Positions 27,631 to 37,161 of a stretch of DNA of 64,000 bases are shown here, one piece after another (the first letter of the stretch is position 1; each line of letters opens with the position of its first letter). The stretch comes from Bradyrhizobium sp. CB1015. GTDB taxonomy: Bacteria > Pseudomonadota > Alphaproteobacteria > Rhizobiales > Xanthobacteraceae. The translations under genes and the position numbers were made by a program. The stretch lies in NCBI RefSeq assembly GCF_025200925.1, contig NZ_CP104174.1, forward strand, positions 310,001 to 374,000, given 5' to 3'. The notes under the pieces were generated by a model. That model was not told where the DNA came from. It did not search any database and saw nothing but the letters and a program-made list of their open reading frames with translations.

Positions 27631-27978
27631 TCACCTAATATTCCGTTCACTGTCTTCTGATATTACGATCTCTCGGCGCGCTCCCAACTGGTCTTCGAGA
27701 GAAATTTCGTATCTCAGCTTGTCCCCTTCGAGATCACGTCTCGTGATGCGCCAGCCTCCGGCTTCCAGATGGCTTGCGCATCCCAATGCCCAGAAAATGG
27801 CATCTTCCCGGAGAAGGCCGCGAACTCGAGGCTCTATATCAAACGGAGGTGGACCGAGTCCGGCCCGATTGCCATACGATAAGAGAGATACGAAGATATC
27901 ATACTTCGGCACATCTTCTGGTCCTAAGAAGCTGACGCCTGTAGACACGCACCTGTACGCTGTTTTGTATTGCGACAT
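27631..27978 (-). CDS. Hypothetical protein (115 residues)
   Basis: A short open frame reads MSQYKTAYRCVSTGVSFLGP, contains DIFVSLLSYGN and ALGCASHLEAGGWRITRRD, and has no transmembrane segment. No family recognised. It stands between the GmrSD-like and pentapeptide genes on the same strand. Confidence 0.5.
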   Translation of the reverse strand: MSQYKTAYRCVSTGVSFLGPEDVPKYDIFVSLLSYGNRAGLGPPPFDIEPRVRGLLREDAIFWALGCASHLEAGGWRITRRDLEGDKLRYEISLEDQLGARREIVISEDSERNIR

Positions 27979-28063
27979 GAAACTTAGCTCCTCCCTTGTC
28001 TGACGTCAGATTTGCAGCAACATTCAACGCCTAAGCAAACGCCGCATTACTGCCCGCCGCTCG

Positions 28064-28831
28064 CTAACACGACGAAGGTCGATCAAATCGTACTCGTGGA
28101 CCGATGTCGGCGTTCTCGAAATCAGTTTCGGTACAGTTCGCGTGCGAAAATTTGACGTGCGATAACCTCGTGCATCGAAATTTCGCTGAAGTGAGTTCTG
28201 CTGCGTGGAACGTTGTTTCGGAACATCCGGTTCCGCAAAAATGCGAGTAAGAAAAATCCGCTTCAATGAGCCTTGCCCCGGTGAAACACGATTCCCAGAA
28301 GAACCCTCGGATCTTGGCCTGGGTAAAGTCTGCCATTCCGGCATCCGTGTGTTGAAAATCGGATGCGTAGCCCGGCTCAACTCTGACTGGCTGGTTGAGA
28401 GATACCTGGTCCCAACCCCAGACAACGTTGTCGCACTTCGCTCGCCTCAAGCTCGCGTAAGAGAACACCACTCTTTCGAAGCGCGATTGGGAAAGAATTG
28501 TGCCGTGTAAAGCAGCGCGAAGGAAACTGACGTCTCTTCCCGTAACGCCCGTCATATCGGAGCCGCTGAAGTCCGCTCCTCTCAAATTGGTGAGTGAATC
28601 GACGCGACTTCCAAAATCTAGGCCGGATAAATCGCAGTTGCTAAAGACGGCTCGTTGCCCTTGCTTCCCATCGGCGAGCCATGCGGCGTGGTCGGCAATT
28701 GCACTCGTCAGCTCATCTTGCGAAACCTTCCGGGTGCCGCCTTTTAATTGTCCCGGCGCAATGCCAAAACCGGTAAAAGAGGCGAAGGCCGCAGTCGCAT
28801 CGTTAAAGAGAGAACGTCTGGTGACAAACAT
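28064..28831 (-). CDS. Pentapeptide-repeat protein
   Basis: The chain carries repeated A(D/N)LxX-type pentapeptides from about residue 60 on: NCDLSGLDFGS, NLRGADFSGSDMTGV, ASLRRAKCDNVV, MADFTQAKIRG, ARLIEADFSYSHF and AELTSAKFRCTRLSHVKFSHANCTETDF. They should build a right-handed beta-helix. The N-terminus MFVTRRSLFNDATAAFASFTGF is signal-like and the RRSLF might be a Tat motif, which is uncertain. Such proteins can mimic DNA or act as scaffolds; the role here is unknown. Positioned between GmrSD and BREX. Confidence 0.75.
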   Translation of the reverse strand: MFVTRRSLFNDATAAFASFTGFGIAPGQLKGGTRKVSQDELTSAIADHAAWLADGKQGQRAVFSNCDLSGLDFGSRVDSLTNLRGADFSGSDMTGVTGRDVSFLRAALHGTILSQSRFERVVFSYASLRRAKCDNVVWGWDQVSLNQPVRVEPGYASDFQHTDAGMADFTQAKIRGFFWESCFTGARLIEADFSYSHFCGTGCSETTFHAAELTSAKFRCTRLSHVKFSHANCTETDFENADIGPRVRFDRPSSC

Positions 28832-29001
28832 TGTCGCCTCATGATTTTGTTTCTACATGGTCTCTCTTAGACGACGCCTTCCCAGGGAGCAGGGAGCTCA
28901 GCCTATGCCCGACGCGCCAATAGCCACGCACCGCAAGATGCGTCGTGATCCACTTCTCGTGCAAGCCCAGCTAATCTAACTTCCTCGATCAACTACCCCA
29001 G

Positions 29002-31068
29002 CTAAGATGCTATCTTGAGATAGGTGATCTCGAACGCTTTGACCTGACGAAATACCTGCAATCGATTAGTGAGGCTAAATGCGTCGTTCATTTCAAACTT
29101 CTGATAGATATCGAGACCGCGATCGAGGCTGATCTTCCAGCCAGTGTCGCTCGTGATATGGCGCGCGTGAATGGTGTTCGTGCCATCATATTCCCAGGTA
29201 AATTTGATGCCGGCGGCTGCACCCGCTGCCTCCACGGCCAGTAAATTAGACTGCTGCTTCTCCGGATGGTTTTCATCAACACATGTGATGAGATGCACCG
29301 AGAGCTCGTCCTCCGGCGCTTTTCGTAGTGCAATCATTTCGACGAACTCCATCAGGTTTCGAAGCTGATGGAACATGCGAATGTATGGATCGGTGATAAC
29401 AACCTTGGTCGCCCCGTCAATCCAGGGCCAGAATAAGTCGGCGAACGCAACGCCCTTCTGGTTTTCGATGAAGATCTTGTGCCCTTCACGCGGCCGTACT
29501 GGCGCGACCTCAATTTCCCTCGGTGCAAGCATGGCTGGCGCAAGAGGGCCATTCGTCTCATCCGCTGCCGGCGTCGTGTTCTCTTGGTCAGCGGCGCGCT
29601 TTCTGTAATAATATGACGGATACTCCGTCTCCTCGAGAGTCGTGACGCTGACCTTACGGCCGTCCCGTGCCGTGAAGGAGAAGTCCGTTTCCGGATAGGT
29701 GCTATCGATCCGGAGGAGCTGATCCTTGACGCGCTTCCGCCCCTCCACAGCCAGGTGCAGGATCTCTTCCACCTCAGCCTCGGCCGCGTTATCGGCGGGG
29801 AAAAGAAGCTTCATCATCCCAGAGAAGGTCTTGTTCACGCCGTCGCGGTCGCGCGTCGAAATATCGGACGAGATCGTGAACAGTCCTTGATATCGGTTGG
29901 AGTAGTCGTCGTTGCGCATATGCCGGAGGATTTCGGCAAGGTAATCGACGACAAACCCATATCCCGACGCAAACATCTCTCCGCGGATGACATCAATCTC
30001 CCAGCCCGGCACGTAGGCGTGAAGGCGATCGATAAAGGCCGAATCGTAATATTTCTCGGGCAATTCGTCGAACAGATCCGTATGCTTCAGCATATAGGGA
30101 ACGTTGTGTTTTGTATTCCCGACAAACACCATCGAGGCCTCGGCCCCGAGCGTCTCCACACCGCGCGAGAAGCTCTTGTTGGCCATGTAGTTTTTCATAA
30201 TGTCGACCAGGGCCTTGTCGACGCGCTTTTGGCGCCCCGCGAACTCGTCGAAGGCCACGACATCCCAATAGCCGACGAGGCCAATCTTGCCCGAGCTATT
30301 GTTGACAAACAGCTTGGGTACGGTCACTTCGCCACCTGAAATCAAGATGCCGTGCGGCGAGAATTCAGAGAAAATGTGCGACTTGCCTGTTCCCTTGGGG
30401 CCGAGCTCAATCAGATTGTAGTTTCGCTCAACGAAGGGCACGAGGCGCATCAGTTGCAGGAGCTTGCTGCGACGGCCGAACATTTCCGGGTTGAACCCAA
30501 CCGTCTGGAACAACAGGTCTATCCATTCATCGGTTGTGAAGCCGGCGCGCGCCTTGAGAAAGGCGTCGTAATCGAACTTGGAGAGCTGGATCGGTTTGAT
30601 GCTCCCCAGGATCCACGGCTCGACGTTCTTGTCCTCGCTGTGCTCATACTCGACATCGGCGATGCACCAGACACCGCTCACCAGCAGCTTAGGATGTGCC
30701 TTCACCGTATCGGAATCAATGATGACTTTCTTGATACCCAGATTGGCAAAGGTCGCCTCATAGGCGTCCTTGTCTGTGTTGAGATCGACACTTATCTTGT
30801 CGATCACCTTCCAACGACCCTTTTCCCGGATATTAGATCGAATCAGTCCCGCCTCGTTACGATGGACGTAATGCTTGCGCAGGATCTCCTTGACCGTCTC
30901 GATTCCCGACTGGATCGAAGCCTCGTCATTCGTGGCGCAGTACTGGCCGAGCAAGAATTCCAGGACGTAGGAAGGGACAATCGCGTTACCCTTCACGGCT
31001 TTGACCAGGTCCTTGCGCACGACGAGGCCCGGGAAGCATTCATTGATCTTGTCGTCCAGCGCGGTCAT
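29002..31068 (-). CDS. brxL: BrxL, BREX AAA+ protein with a MITD1-like C-terminal domain
   Basis: Last gene of the BREX operon. The AAA+ core has Walker A GPKGTGKS (223-230) and a Walker B-like VVAFDEFAGRQKRVD. The normal C-terminal Lon-like domain is not evident. Instead, after about residue 515, a stretch (KIFIENQKGVAFADLF, VVITDPYIRMFHQLRNLMEF, TIHARHITSDTGWKISLDRG) looks like the phospholipase-D-like C-terminal domain of MITD1. The start is ATG 31068 with GGGGAGAG in front, 10 bases after the pglZ stop; the open frame extends further upstream without meaning. In BREX-1 systems BrxL assembles on DNA and is needed for phage restriction but not for methylation. Confidence 0.88.
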   Translation of the reverse strand: MTALDDKINECFPGLVVRKDLVKAVKGNAIVPSYVLEFLLGQYCATNDEASIQSGIETVKEILRKHYVHRNEAGLIRSNIREKGRWKVIDKISVDLNTDKDAYEATFANLGIKKVIIDSDTVKAHPKLLVSGVWCIADVEYEHSEDKNVEPWILGSIKPIQLSKFDYDAFLKARAGFTTDEWIDLLFQTVGFNPEMFGRRSKLLQLMRLVPFVERNYNLIELGPKGTGKSHIFSEFSPHGILISGGEVTVPKLFVNNSSGKIGLVGYWDVVAFDEFAGRQKRVDKALVDIMKNYMANKSFSRGVETLGAEASMVFVGNTKHNVPYMLKHTDLFDELPEKYYDSAFIDRLHAYVPGWEIDVIRGEMFASGYGFVVDYLAEILRHMRNDDYSNRYQGLFTISSDISTRDRDGVNKTFSGMMKLLFPADNAAEAEVEEILHLAVEGRKRVKDQLLRIDSTYPETDFSFTARDGRKVSVTTLEETEYPSYYYRKRAADQENTTPAADETNGPLAPAMLAPREIEVAPVRPREGHKIFIENQKGVAFADLFWPWIDGATKVVITDPYIRMFHQLRNLMEFVEMIALRKAPEDELSVHLITCVDENHPEKQQSNLLAVEAAGAAAGIKFTWEYDGTNTIHARHITSDTGWKISLDRGLDIYQKFEMNDAFSLTNRLQVFRQVKAFEITYLKIAS

Positions 31069-31078
31069 CGCTCTCCCC

Positions 31079-33586
31079 TCAAAAATCGAAATCGCTCGAG
31101 AAGCTGCGGCGCAGCGTATAGCGAGCCGTGCGGTATTCCCTGAAATGGGACGTGTCGCCGTGCCGTTCCTCAAGCCTCAGGATGACCTCCTGACCATTGA
31201 ATGTGTCGGCCTGGCGCAACAGCAGGAAGCGAACCGACACTTCGCGCTCGCGCGGGTTCTCGGACCGGAAGTCGAAGACCAGCTCATGGGTATCAGAGAT
31301 CAGCTCGCCCGATTGCGCATAGATTCCAGCTCTGAGCGTGCGCGCTTGCGTTTTCTCTGTAACGGCCGCAACTTGGTAGAACCGCACTGAAATCTGACTC
31401 GACGTAATCATCTGGTTGGTGCTGCCGATGATCTCGACATCGACCGCCGAAGTGTCGCTCTGACGCTTCTTGTTGATCTTGACAACCGGGACGATGATCT
31501 CCTGCAGAGTCGCCCCGCCATGCACATACCGGCTCCCCGAACCCTGGCGTCGCAGCCGGCTGATTGACTTGGGGATCAGCATTTCAACTGAGCCTTCGAG
31601 GCCCGCTTGCTCTGCCGTAAAGCGCCGCAAGCCCCGATTGCCCTTCAAGCCGTGCCCGAGGATGAACCGCCGGTCGCGGAACAAGATCGTATCACCCTCG
31701 ACCTGCGCCGAGGAGTAGTCACTCTCCTCAATCGGCCGGTGCTGGTAGATGAAGCCGTGGTCGGACGTGACGATCAGATTGTTGGCGTTGGCGCCGTTGA
31801 GTTTTTTGACCACCCTAACGAGTTCCTCGATCGTATCGTCGGCGGCTTCAAAAACGCGATCTTCCGACACCTGCTTGTCACCGATCGCATCGATCAGATT
31901 GTGGAAGACGTAAACGACGTCGTGATCGCGAACTAGCGCCCGGGCCTCTTCCTTGTCCATCCCCATCAGGTCTTCGACTTTTACAGCGGTCGTCCTGTCG
32001 CCAGCCCGTCCAGTCGCCAGAACCTTGCTGCGGTTATCTAGCCCCTGTGAACTTTGGCCGTTCACGAGAACGGTGCCGGAATCGTTATCGGCAATCTGCA
32101 GGTCGCCGTTGGGAAGGAGAGACGCCATTCCAAGCTGGGTGTAGCTGGGGAGGCTCCCCAACATTGGCTCGATCCCAGCCTCATAGCGGTCAACACTACG
32201 GATGCGGCCCAACAACTCTTCGCCAATTTCGTAGCGGAGAGCATCGGAAATGATAACGCAGACCTTCTGATCACGCCGGCGGAACTCACCCACATGCTCT
32301 CGATAGAAGCTCCGCTGCGGCAGAATTGGTGGCGCCGACCAGGATATGGCCGCATCTACGTGGGTCTGCCAAACATCGTTTAAGCGCAGAAGGTAATTAT
32401 TGACGTAGTGGTTTTCGACCTGCTCGAACAGCTCGCGCATCAGTGTTGCTTGCCCGGATTTCTGCATGCGCCAGATAAATTTCCGATAGAGCTGGTCGAT
32501 ACGAAACCAGCTTATGGCGTAACGCTCAACACCTTCCGCGAGGCTGGTCATACCTACGGTTACCTGCGCCATCGACTGCTGGAATTCCGCGGCGAAGCCG
32601 ATCGCCTCGTAGAGATCGCGATAGGCGCTATACCAATGGCTTTGCCGGCGCTGACGGATCCAGTTCGCGACATCGGCTTGCGCCGCGGTCTGGTTGCTAA
32701 CCTCATGGACTAGCGCACGGATGATCGCACGATCCACCTCTTCGAAGTAGTCGACTTCGATCAGGGTGCGGAAGTCGCGCCTAGCGAGATCCTGTGCAAT
32801 ACCCAGCACCTCCGCATAGTCGGCCGACAGCTTTGCGAAAGCGTCCTCAGCGTTCCGGTTGTTTTTCCAGCGACGGAAGAACACCATAGCCTCGGATGTT
32901 AGGATCGTTTCGCCCCCGACTGCGCTCTGATAGCAGGACTTGAACAGCGTGATCGCGAAATCGCCGATGCTTGGCTTTTCGGCTCGGTAGCCAAAGATTC
33001 GCGCTATCTGATCCCAGAGGAATTCGTGTAGGCCAACACGGCCGATCAGGCGCAAGCTGTCGTCTTTACCCTGCGCAAGCTCCCCCAGCAATGCTTCGAC
33101 GACAGTGTCGAAATCGCCGTCAGCGCAGGCGCAGATGACGAGCATCCGCAGGCGCAGCAAAGGCTTCGTATCGTCTCCGCGGATGACGGCCTTCAGCCTC
33201 TCTAGCCGGCGGGTGGAGCGGAAGAATTCCTGATGTTCCCGTGCGAGAGCTTCAAAGCTGACCGGCAAACCCAAGTCCGTCAGCCAGATTGCGATCTGAT
33301 CGGCCTTAAAAACCCCATGCGCCAGCTCGACGTCGAGCAGCCAGTTATCGATGTCGGCTGGACGCGGCCCTTCTCGATAGAGCAAGAAGCGCTGCTTCGG
33401 CTTCTCTCGCAGGACACGATGCTTCACTGCGAACTCTGTGTTCGCCAGCTCGACTTTCTCAATGCCGTCGAGCGCCACCATCTCGAACGCCTGCCGAAAC
33501 TCGTGGTTCGGATCGTACCAGAAGACGATCCGGTGCCTGTCAAACTGAGCAGCCAGCCCCTTGGCAATCCGATCGAGCATGCTCAA
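31079..33586 (-). CDS. pglZ: PglZ, BREX alkaline-phosphatase-superfamily protein
   Basis: A PglZ of 835 residues of the BREX-1 type. The phosphatase-fold core includes VCVIISDALRYEIGEEL (Asp448) and IVTSDHGFIYQHRP (Asp608-His609), the metal-binding motifs of the family. The N-terminal segment IAKGLAAQFDRHRIVFWYDP is the usual BREX start. PglZ binds the methyltransferase PglX in the BREX complex and is required for both modification and defence. Its ATG overlaps the pglX stop by 4 bases (ATGA), indicating coupled translation. Confidence 0.93.
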   Translation of the reverse strand: MSMLDRIAKGLAAQFDRHRIVFWYDPNHEFRQAFEMVALDGIEKVELANTEFAVKHRVLREKPKQRFLLYREGPRPADIDNWLLDVELAHGVFKADQIAIWLTDLGLPVSFEALAREHQEFFRSTRRLERLKAVIRGDDTKPLLRLRMLVICACADGDFDTVVEALLGELAQGKDDSLRLIGRVGLHEFLWDQIARIFGYRAEKPSIGDFAITLFKSCYQSAVGGETILTSEAMVFFRRWKNNRNAEDAFAKLSADYAEVLGIAQDLARRDFRTLIEVDYFEEVDRAIIRALVHEVSNQTAAQADVANWIRQRRQSHWYSAYRDLYEAIGFAAEFQQSMAQVTVGMTSLAEGVERYAISWFRIDQLYRKFIWRMQKSGQATLMRELFEQVENHYVNNYLLRLNDVWQTHVDAAISWSAPPILPQRSFYREHVGEFRRRDQKVCVIISDALRYEIGEELLGRIRSVDRYEAGIEPMLGSLPSYTQLGMASLLPNGDLQIADNDSGTVLVNGQSSQGLDNRSKVLATGRAGDRTTAVKVEDLMGMDKEEARALVRDHDVVYVFHNLIDAIGDKQVSEDRVFEAADDTIEELVRVVKKLNGANANNLIVTSDHGFIYQHRPIEESDYSSAQVEGDTILFRDRRFILGHGLKGNRGLRRFTAEQAGLEGSVEMLIPKSISRLRRQGSGSRYVHGGATLQEIIVPVVKINKKRQSDTSAVDVEIIGSTNQMITSSQISVRFYQVAAVTEKTQARTLRAGIYAQSGELISDTHELVFDFRSENPREREVSVRFLLLRQADTFNGQEVILRLEERHGDTSHFREYRTARYTLRRSFSSDFDF

Positions 33587-36500
33587 TCATCCGAATCATT
33601 GAGGCCCTTGATAGGCTTTAGGGCAGCGCCGAACTTCTGATAGTTGGCCTTCACTCCATCATCGAGGTCGATCTCGATCTTTTGCGTTGCCAACGGAAAA
33701 AGGACATCACGCTCCCAGTCATCCAGCTCATCGAGCTGCTTGGCCGTCGCCTCGATCGCCTTCAGGGCCTTGGTCTTCTGTGTCGGGGATGCATCAGCGC
33801 TGATGCTGAGCGCCTCTTGCGCCTTGCGATACGCCTCCAGCTTGGAACGGAACTCCCGGAGATAGTCGTTCAGAACCACGCTCACCGTGTCAGGACGGTA
33901 GCGGTGCATATAGATCAGCGCATTAAAGGTGCCCTTTGGGCTCGAAAACATCCAATAGATGGGCCGCTTCTTGTATCGCTTTACATGATCGTTGAAGAAC
34001 TCGCGGATGAAGTATTTTTTGATGTCCTTCCCGAGCGCCTCTTCGACGAACGCCAGGTTCTCCTGGAAGTGCTTCTCACCAAAGGTAACTCGCAGAAAGC
34101 GGCGGAAACACGCGGCGATGTCATCGGCAAACCAATCGCCATCGAGCACCGGGATCACGTTGTCGGTATCTGGCTCGAAGGACGGGTTCGGGACCTTGGC
34201 GCGATAGTCCTCCGGACCCTCGCCCCGATTGGCGAGGACCAGGCCAGGCGCATCCAGACTGTAGCGGCCGAACATGCAGCCCACGGCATAGGACACCAAC
34301 TCTCGGACCGTATCGGCGAGGAGCAGCGCCTCCAACTCTGCCTCGGCCTTCTGACCGTCATAGCGATAGGCCGGATTGCAGGTGAGCGTGATCTCCTCCG
34401 GAGGCACGTCAGGCGTCAGCTCGTCCTGCAAGCCATAAGCCTCGATGAAAATGCGGTTGTTCTCTTCCTCAAGCCGCTGCATCTCTTTCGTCATGTCGCG
34501 CCAATGGGTGCGGAGGTTGGCATAGGTGTTCTGCAGCGTCTCGGCCCGATGGTCGGGCAAGAGCAGCGGGAGCGTCCTGAAATCCCAAGAAGTTTCAAAA
34601 GCGTCCCAGTCGGCGCGAGCGAATTGAACTACTGTCAAGTTTACAGCGCTATTATTCTGGAACGTTTTTGGCCTCGCATACGGGACGCGCGCCAAATCGC
34701 CGACCTGAAAAGTCGCAGTAGGATTAACGCACCTCATGAATTCAGGCATGAGTTTGCTACACAGCAAACTTAAGACGGGCGCGAGGTCGCTGGAATCATG
34801 AGGTACACCAGAAGACCCCTTAACATCAAAAAGGAAGCCTGCTGGAGAGTATCTAGCCGCGAAGGAGCTTGTCGAAATATCCGACCAAGTTACGCACTCA
34901 AGAAACATCTTATCCAAATTCTGTATATAGCGCGACCAATGCTTTCCCTTATTTCGCTCGGTTGCAAACGCTTTGACTTCCGAACCGTCGCTCTGCCAGT
35001 TCAAAATGTAGGTTTGATTCCCATACCACTTTCTATGACCACCGCCTTTGTTATAGGGAAACCACTTCTGTGATTTCGTGGCAGCGTCTTGAATGCTGTT
35101 TGCGTCAAAGCAGATGTCTAAATTCCCCACCTCGTACCACTGCCTCAGAAATCGGTCATTATCTCCAGTATTCAATCCAACTGCTGGCTTGAACACATCT
35201 TTGATCGCTGAAAGCTCACTGAACGATGAACGGAACTGAGGAGAGATCCAGTGAGCAATTGGACACCCATCAATAACTTCGAATGTCTCGGTGCTTGCGC
35301 GACGAATGGTCCCTTGCCCGCGAGCCGCCTTCTGCAACTCGAGAGATTTAAGTGCTTCAGAGCGTCCTTCCCGAAGATCGATAAAATCGCCGAAAGTGGA
35401 TGGACTGCCCTCCTTTTCCAAGACGAAGGCGGTGGTTGACACCACTTCGCCGCCAATAGAATCGAATGCTCCTGTGCCAAGGTGCGCCATTGTTCTGATG
35501 GGAGTATTTTCGATCACGCTTTCGCGCAGTTTTTGGTGTCGGGATAAGAACATCCAACTCTGCATCGTGATCATGCCTACAAGGCCGTGCGTCTTTGCAA
35601 GCGCAGACGAACGTTCAATGAACATCGAAAAGAGGTCAGATTTTGAGTCCGGGTAGTACTCCTTCGCGAACGAATCCAACGCCCCGTTCATCCCTTTCCC
35701 ACCCATATATGGCGGGTTGGCTACCACGACATGGTATCTCGAGATCAGATAGTCAGCCATGCGCAGCACAACCTGCACCCGCTCGTGAACATCGCGCAGC
35801 AACAGGTTGTCGTCGAACTGCTTCTCAGCAATCACTCGGCGCAACTCGGCAACGTCCTTCAGCTTGGGGACGATCAGCGAGCCGAAGTTCTTCGCCTCGC
35901 GAAACTGGCCGAGCGTCTCGCGCAAGTCCATGCTGAACAGGTCACGTCCGATCTCGTTCACATAATCGGCGAGTTCATCGTCCTTAAAGCTGACATTCTC
36001 CAGCACGCACACGTTTGGCTGCACTCCGTCCTTGGCAGTCCGTCGTAGGAACCGCTTCCGACGCGCAGCCGCCTTCATTGTTAGGGCGAACGCCGCCAAC
36101 GCGCCGGCCCGGTCGTCGATCTCGATGCCATAAAGGTTCTTCGCTAGGATCAGGCCGGGGATCTCGCTAGCGTCATAGCCCTCCTCCTCGTACATCGCGT
36201 GCAGGAGGTCGAAGGCGTAGGTCAGCATGTGTCCAGAACCGCACGCCGGATCGCAGATCGTAATCTCCTCCGGCGAAGATATGCGCAGGAAGTCCGTCTC
36301 CGCTTCTTCCGGCGCTATGTAGTATTCCATTCGCTCCTTCAGACGCGAGTCGGGCCGGTTGACGATCCAGAGCCGCCCAAGCGAATTCTCGACCAAGTAG
36401 CGCACGATCCAGTGCGGCGTGAACAATTGCGTGGCAGCCGGAATATTCTCCGCCGAAATCTTGACGTTCTTCTTCAGCCCAGCGAACACCTCATCCTTCT

Positions 36501-37161
36501 TCTCGGAGATATAGAACTGGTAAAGCCAACCAATGACCTCGACGTCTAGGCAGGCCTCATCTGTCATCACTGCGCGCAACTTGGCAAGAATGCTGCCCTG
36601 CGACAGGAGATCCTCTGGCATCAAAAGCTCAGTGTAATCAGCAATCTTCTCGAACATGAAGGGCATCGCGGCATGCCAATGATTGCACGTCGCAACCAGC
36701 AAGAGACGATACGCTTCGCCCTGCGGGTCGGGCGACGGCGTCCGGTTATCGAGCAGTGCGCGAACCTGCGCCGCAGCGGCTTCAGAAACCTCGTCGCCGA
36801 TCACGCCGGCCATGGCTTCCGACAGGACCTCGGGGCGTGTCTGTCCGTCCGCCGGCGTCACGACTCGGACCGCCGTATAACCATTGGCGTCCATGAAGCG
36901 CAGCGCAGTCATGCGGTTGAACCATGTATAGGCGACGCGTTCGATAATCCGATCACGGGAGGTGCGAACGATCTCAGTTTCGAGCTCCCGAACCGCTTTG
37001 GGTGCTTCGCGCCGGGCCGCACTGTTTTCGACCAAAACCCGGACGAGCTTGGCTGACACTTGATCGCGCAGCAGCCGGCGCGCTTCCTGCGCGAATTTCT
37101 TCAGGGCACCGGTGTCCAATGGCATCCGGTCCACAAGGCTCTTGGCGGAGATCATATCCAT
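33583..37161 (-). CDS. pglX: PglX, BREX adenine-specific DNA methyltransferase
   Basis: A 1192-residue BREX-1 methyltransferase. SAM-binding motif I is ICDPACGSGHML (DPACGSG, 304-310), and catalytic motif IV is ANPPYMGGKGM (NPPY, 482-485), which specifies N6-adenine methylation. The following target-recognition region is long and the C-terminus is helical. It modifies the host site so that self DNA is spared. Its ATG shares one base with the brxC stop (TAATG). Codon use and GC content in part of the recognition region (about 34.6-35.6 kb) appear lower than in the flanks, as is common where specificity domains are exchanged. Confidence 0.95.
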   Translation of the reverse strand: MDMISAKSLVDRMPLDTGALKKFAQEARRLLRDQVSAKLVRVLVENSAARREAPKAVRELETEIVRTSRDRIIERVAYTWFNRMTALRFMDANGYTAVRVVTPADGQTRPEVLSEAMAGVIGDEVSEAAAAQVRALLDNRTPSPDPQGEAYRLLLVATCNHWHAAMPFMFEKIADYTELLMPEDLLSQGSILAKLRAVMTDEACLDVEVIGWLYQFYISEKKDEVFAGLKKNVKISAENIPAATQLFTPHWIVRYLVENSLGRLWIVNRPDSRLKERMEYYIAPEEAETDFLRISSPEEITICDPACGSGHMLTYAFDLLHAMYEEEGYDASEIPGLILAKNLYGIEIDDRAGALAAFALTMKAAARRKRFLRRTAKDGVQPNVCVLENVSFKDDELADYVNEIGRDLFSMDLRETLGQFREAKNFGSLIVPKLKDVAELRRVIAEKQFDDNLLLRDVHERVQVVLRMADYLISRYHVVVANPPYMGGKGMNGALDSFAKEYYPDSKSDLFSMFIERSSALAKTHGLVGMITMQSWMFLSRHQKLRESVIENTPIRTMAHLGTGAFDSIGGEVVSTTAFVLEKEGSPSTFGDFIDLREGRSEALKSLELQKAARGQGTIRRASTETFEVIDGCPIAHWISPQFRSSFSELSAIKDVFKPAVGLNTGDNDRFLRQWYEVGNLDICFDANSIQDAATKSQKWFPYNKGGGHRKWYGNQTYILNWQSDGSEVKAFATERNKGKHWSRYIQNLDKMFLECVTWSDISTSSFAARYSPAGFLFDVKGSSGVPHDSSDLAPVLSLLCSKLMPEFMRCVNPTATFQVGDLARVPYARPKTFQNNSAVNLTVVQFARADWDAFETSWDFRTLPLLLPDHRAETLQNTYANLRTHWRDMTKEMQRLEEENNRIFIEAYGLQDELTPDVPPEEITLTCNPAYRYDGQKAEAELEALLLADTVRELVSYAVGCMFGRYSLDAPGLVLANRGEGPEDYRAKVPNPSFEPDTDNVIPVLDGDWFADDIAACFRRFLRVTFGEKHFQENLAFVEEALGKDIKKYFIREFFNDHVKRYKKRPIYWMFSSPKGTFNALIYMHRYRPDTVSVVLNDYLREFRSKLEAYRKAQEALSISADASPTQKTKALKAIEATAKQLDELDDWERDVLFPLATQKIEIDLDDGVKANYQKFGAALKPIKGLNDSDD

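Noticed and set aside
28024..28425. Minus-strand frame of 133 codons near the pentapeptide gene
   Set aside because: It is another frame of the same DNA; only the 28064-28831 frame shows the pentapeptide pattern through the region.
33682..34773. Plus-strand frame of 363 codons
   Set aside because: Antisense to pglX; Leu/Arg/His-rich composition typical of the complement of a GC-rich gene.
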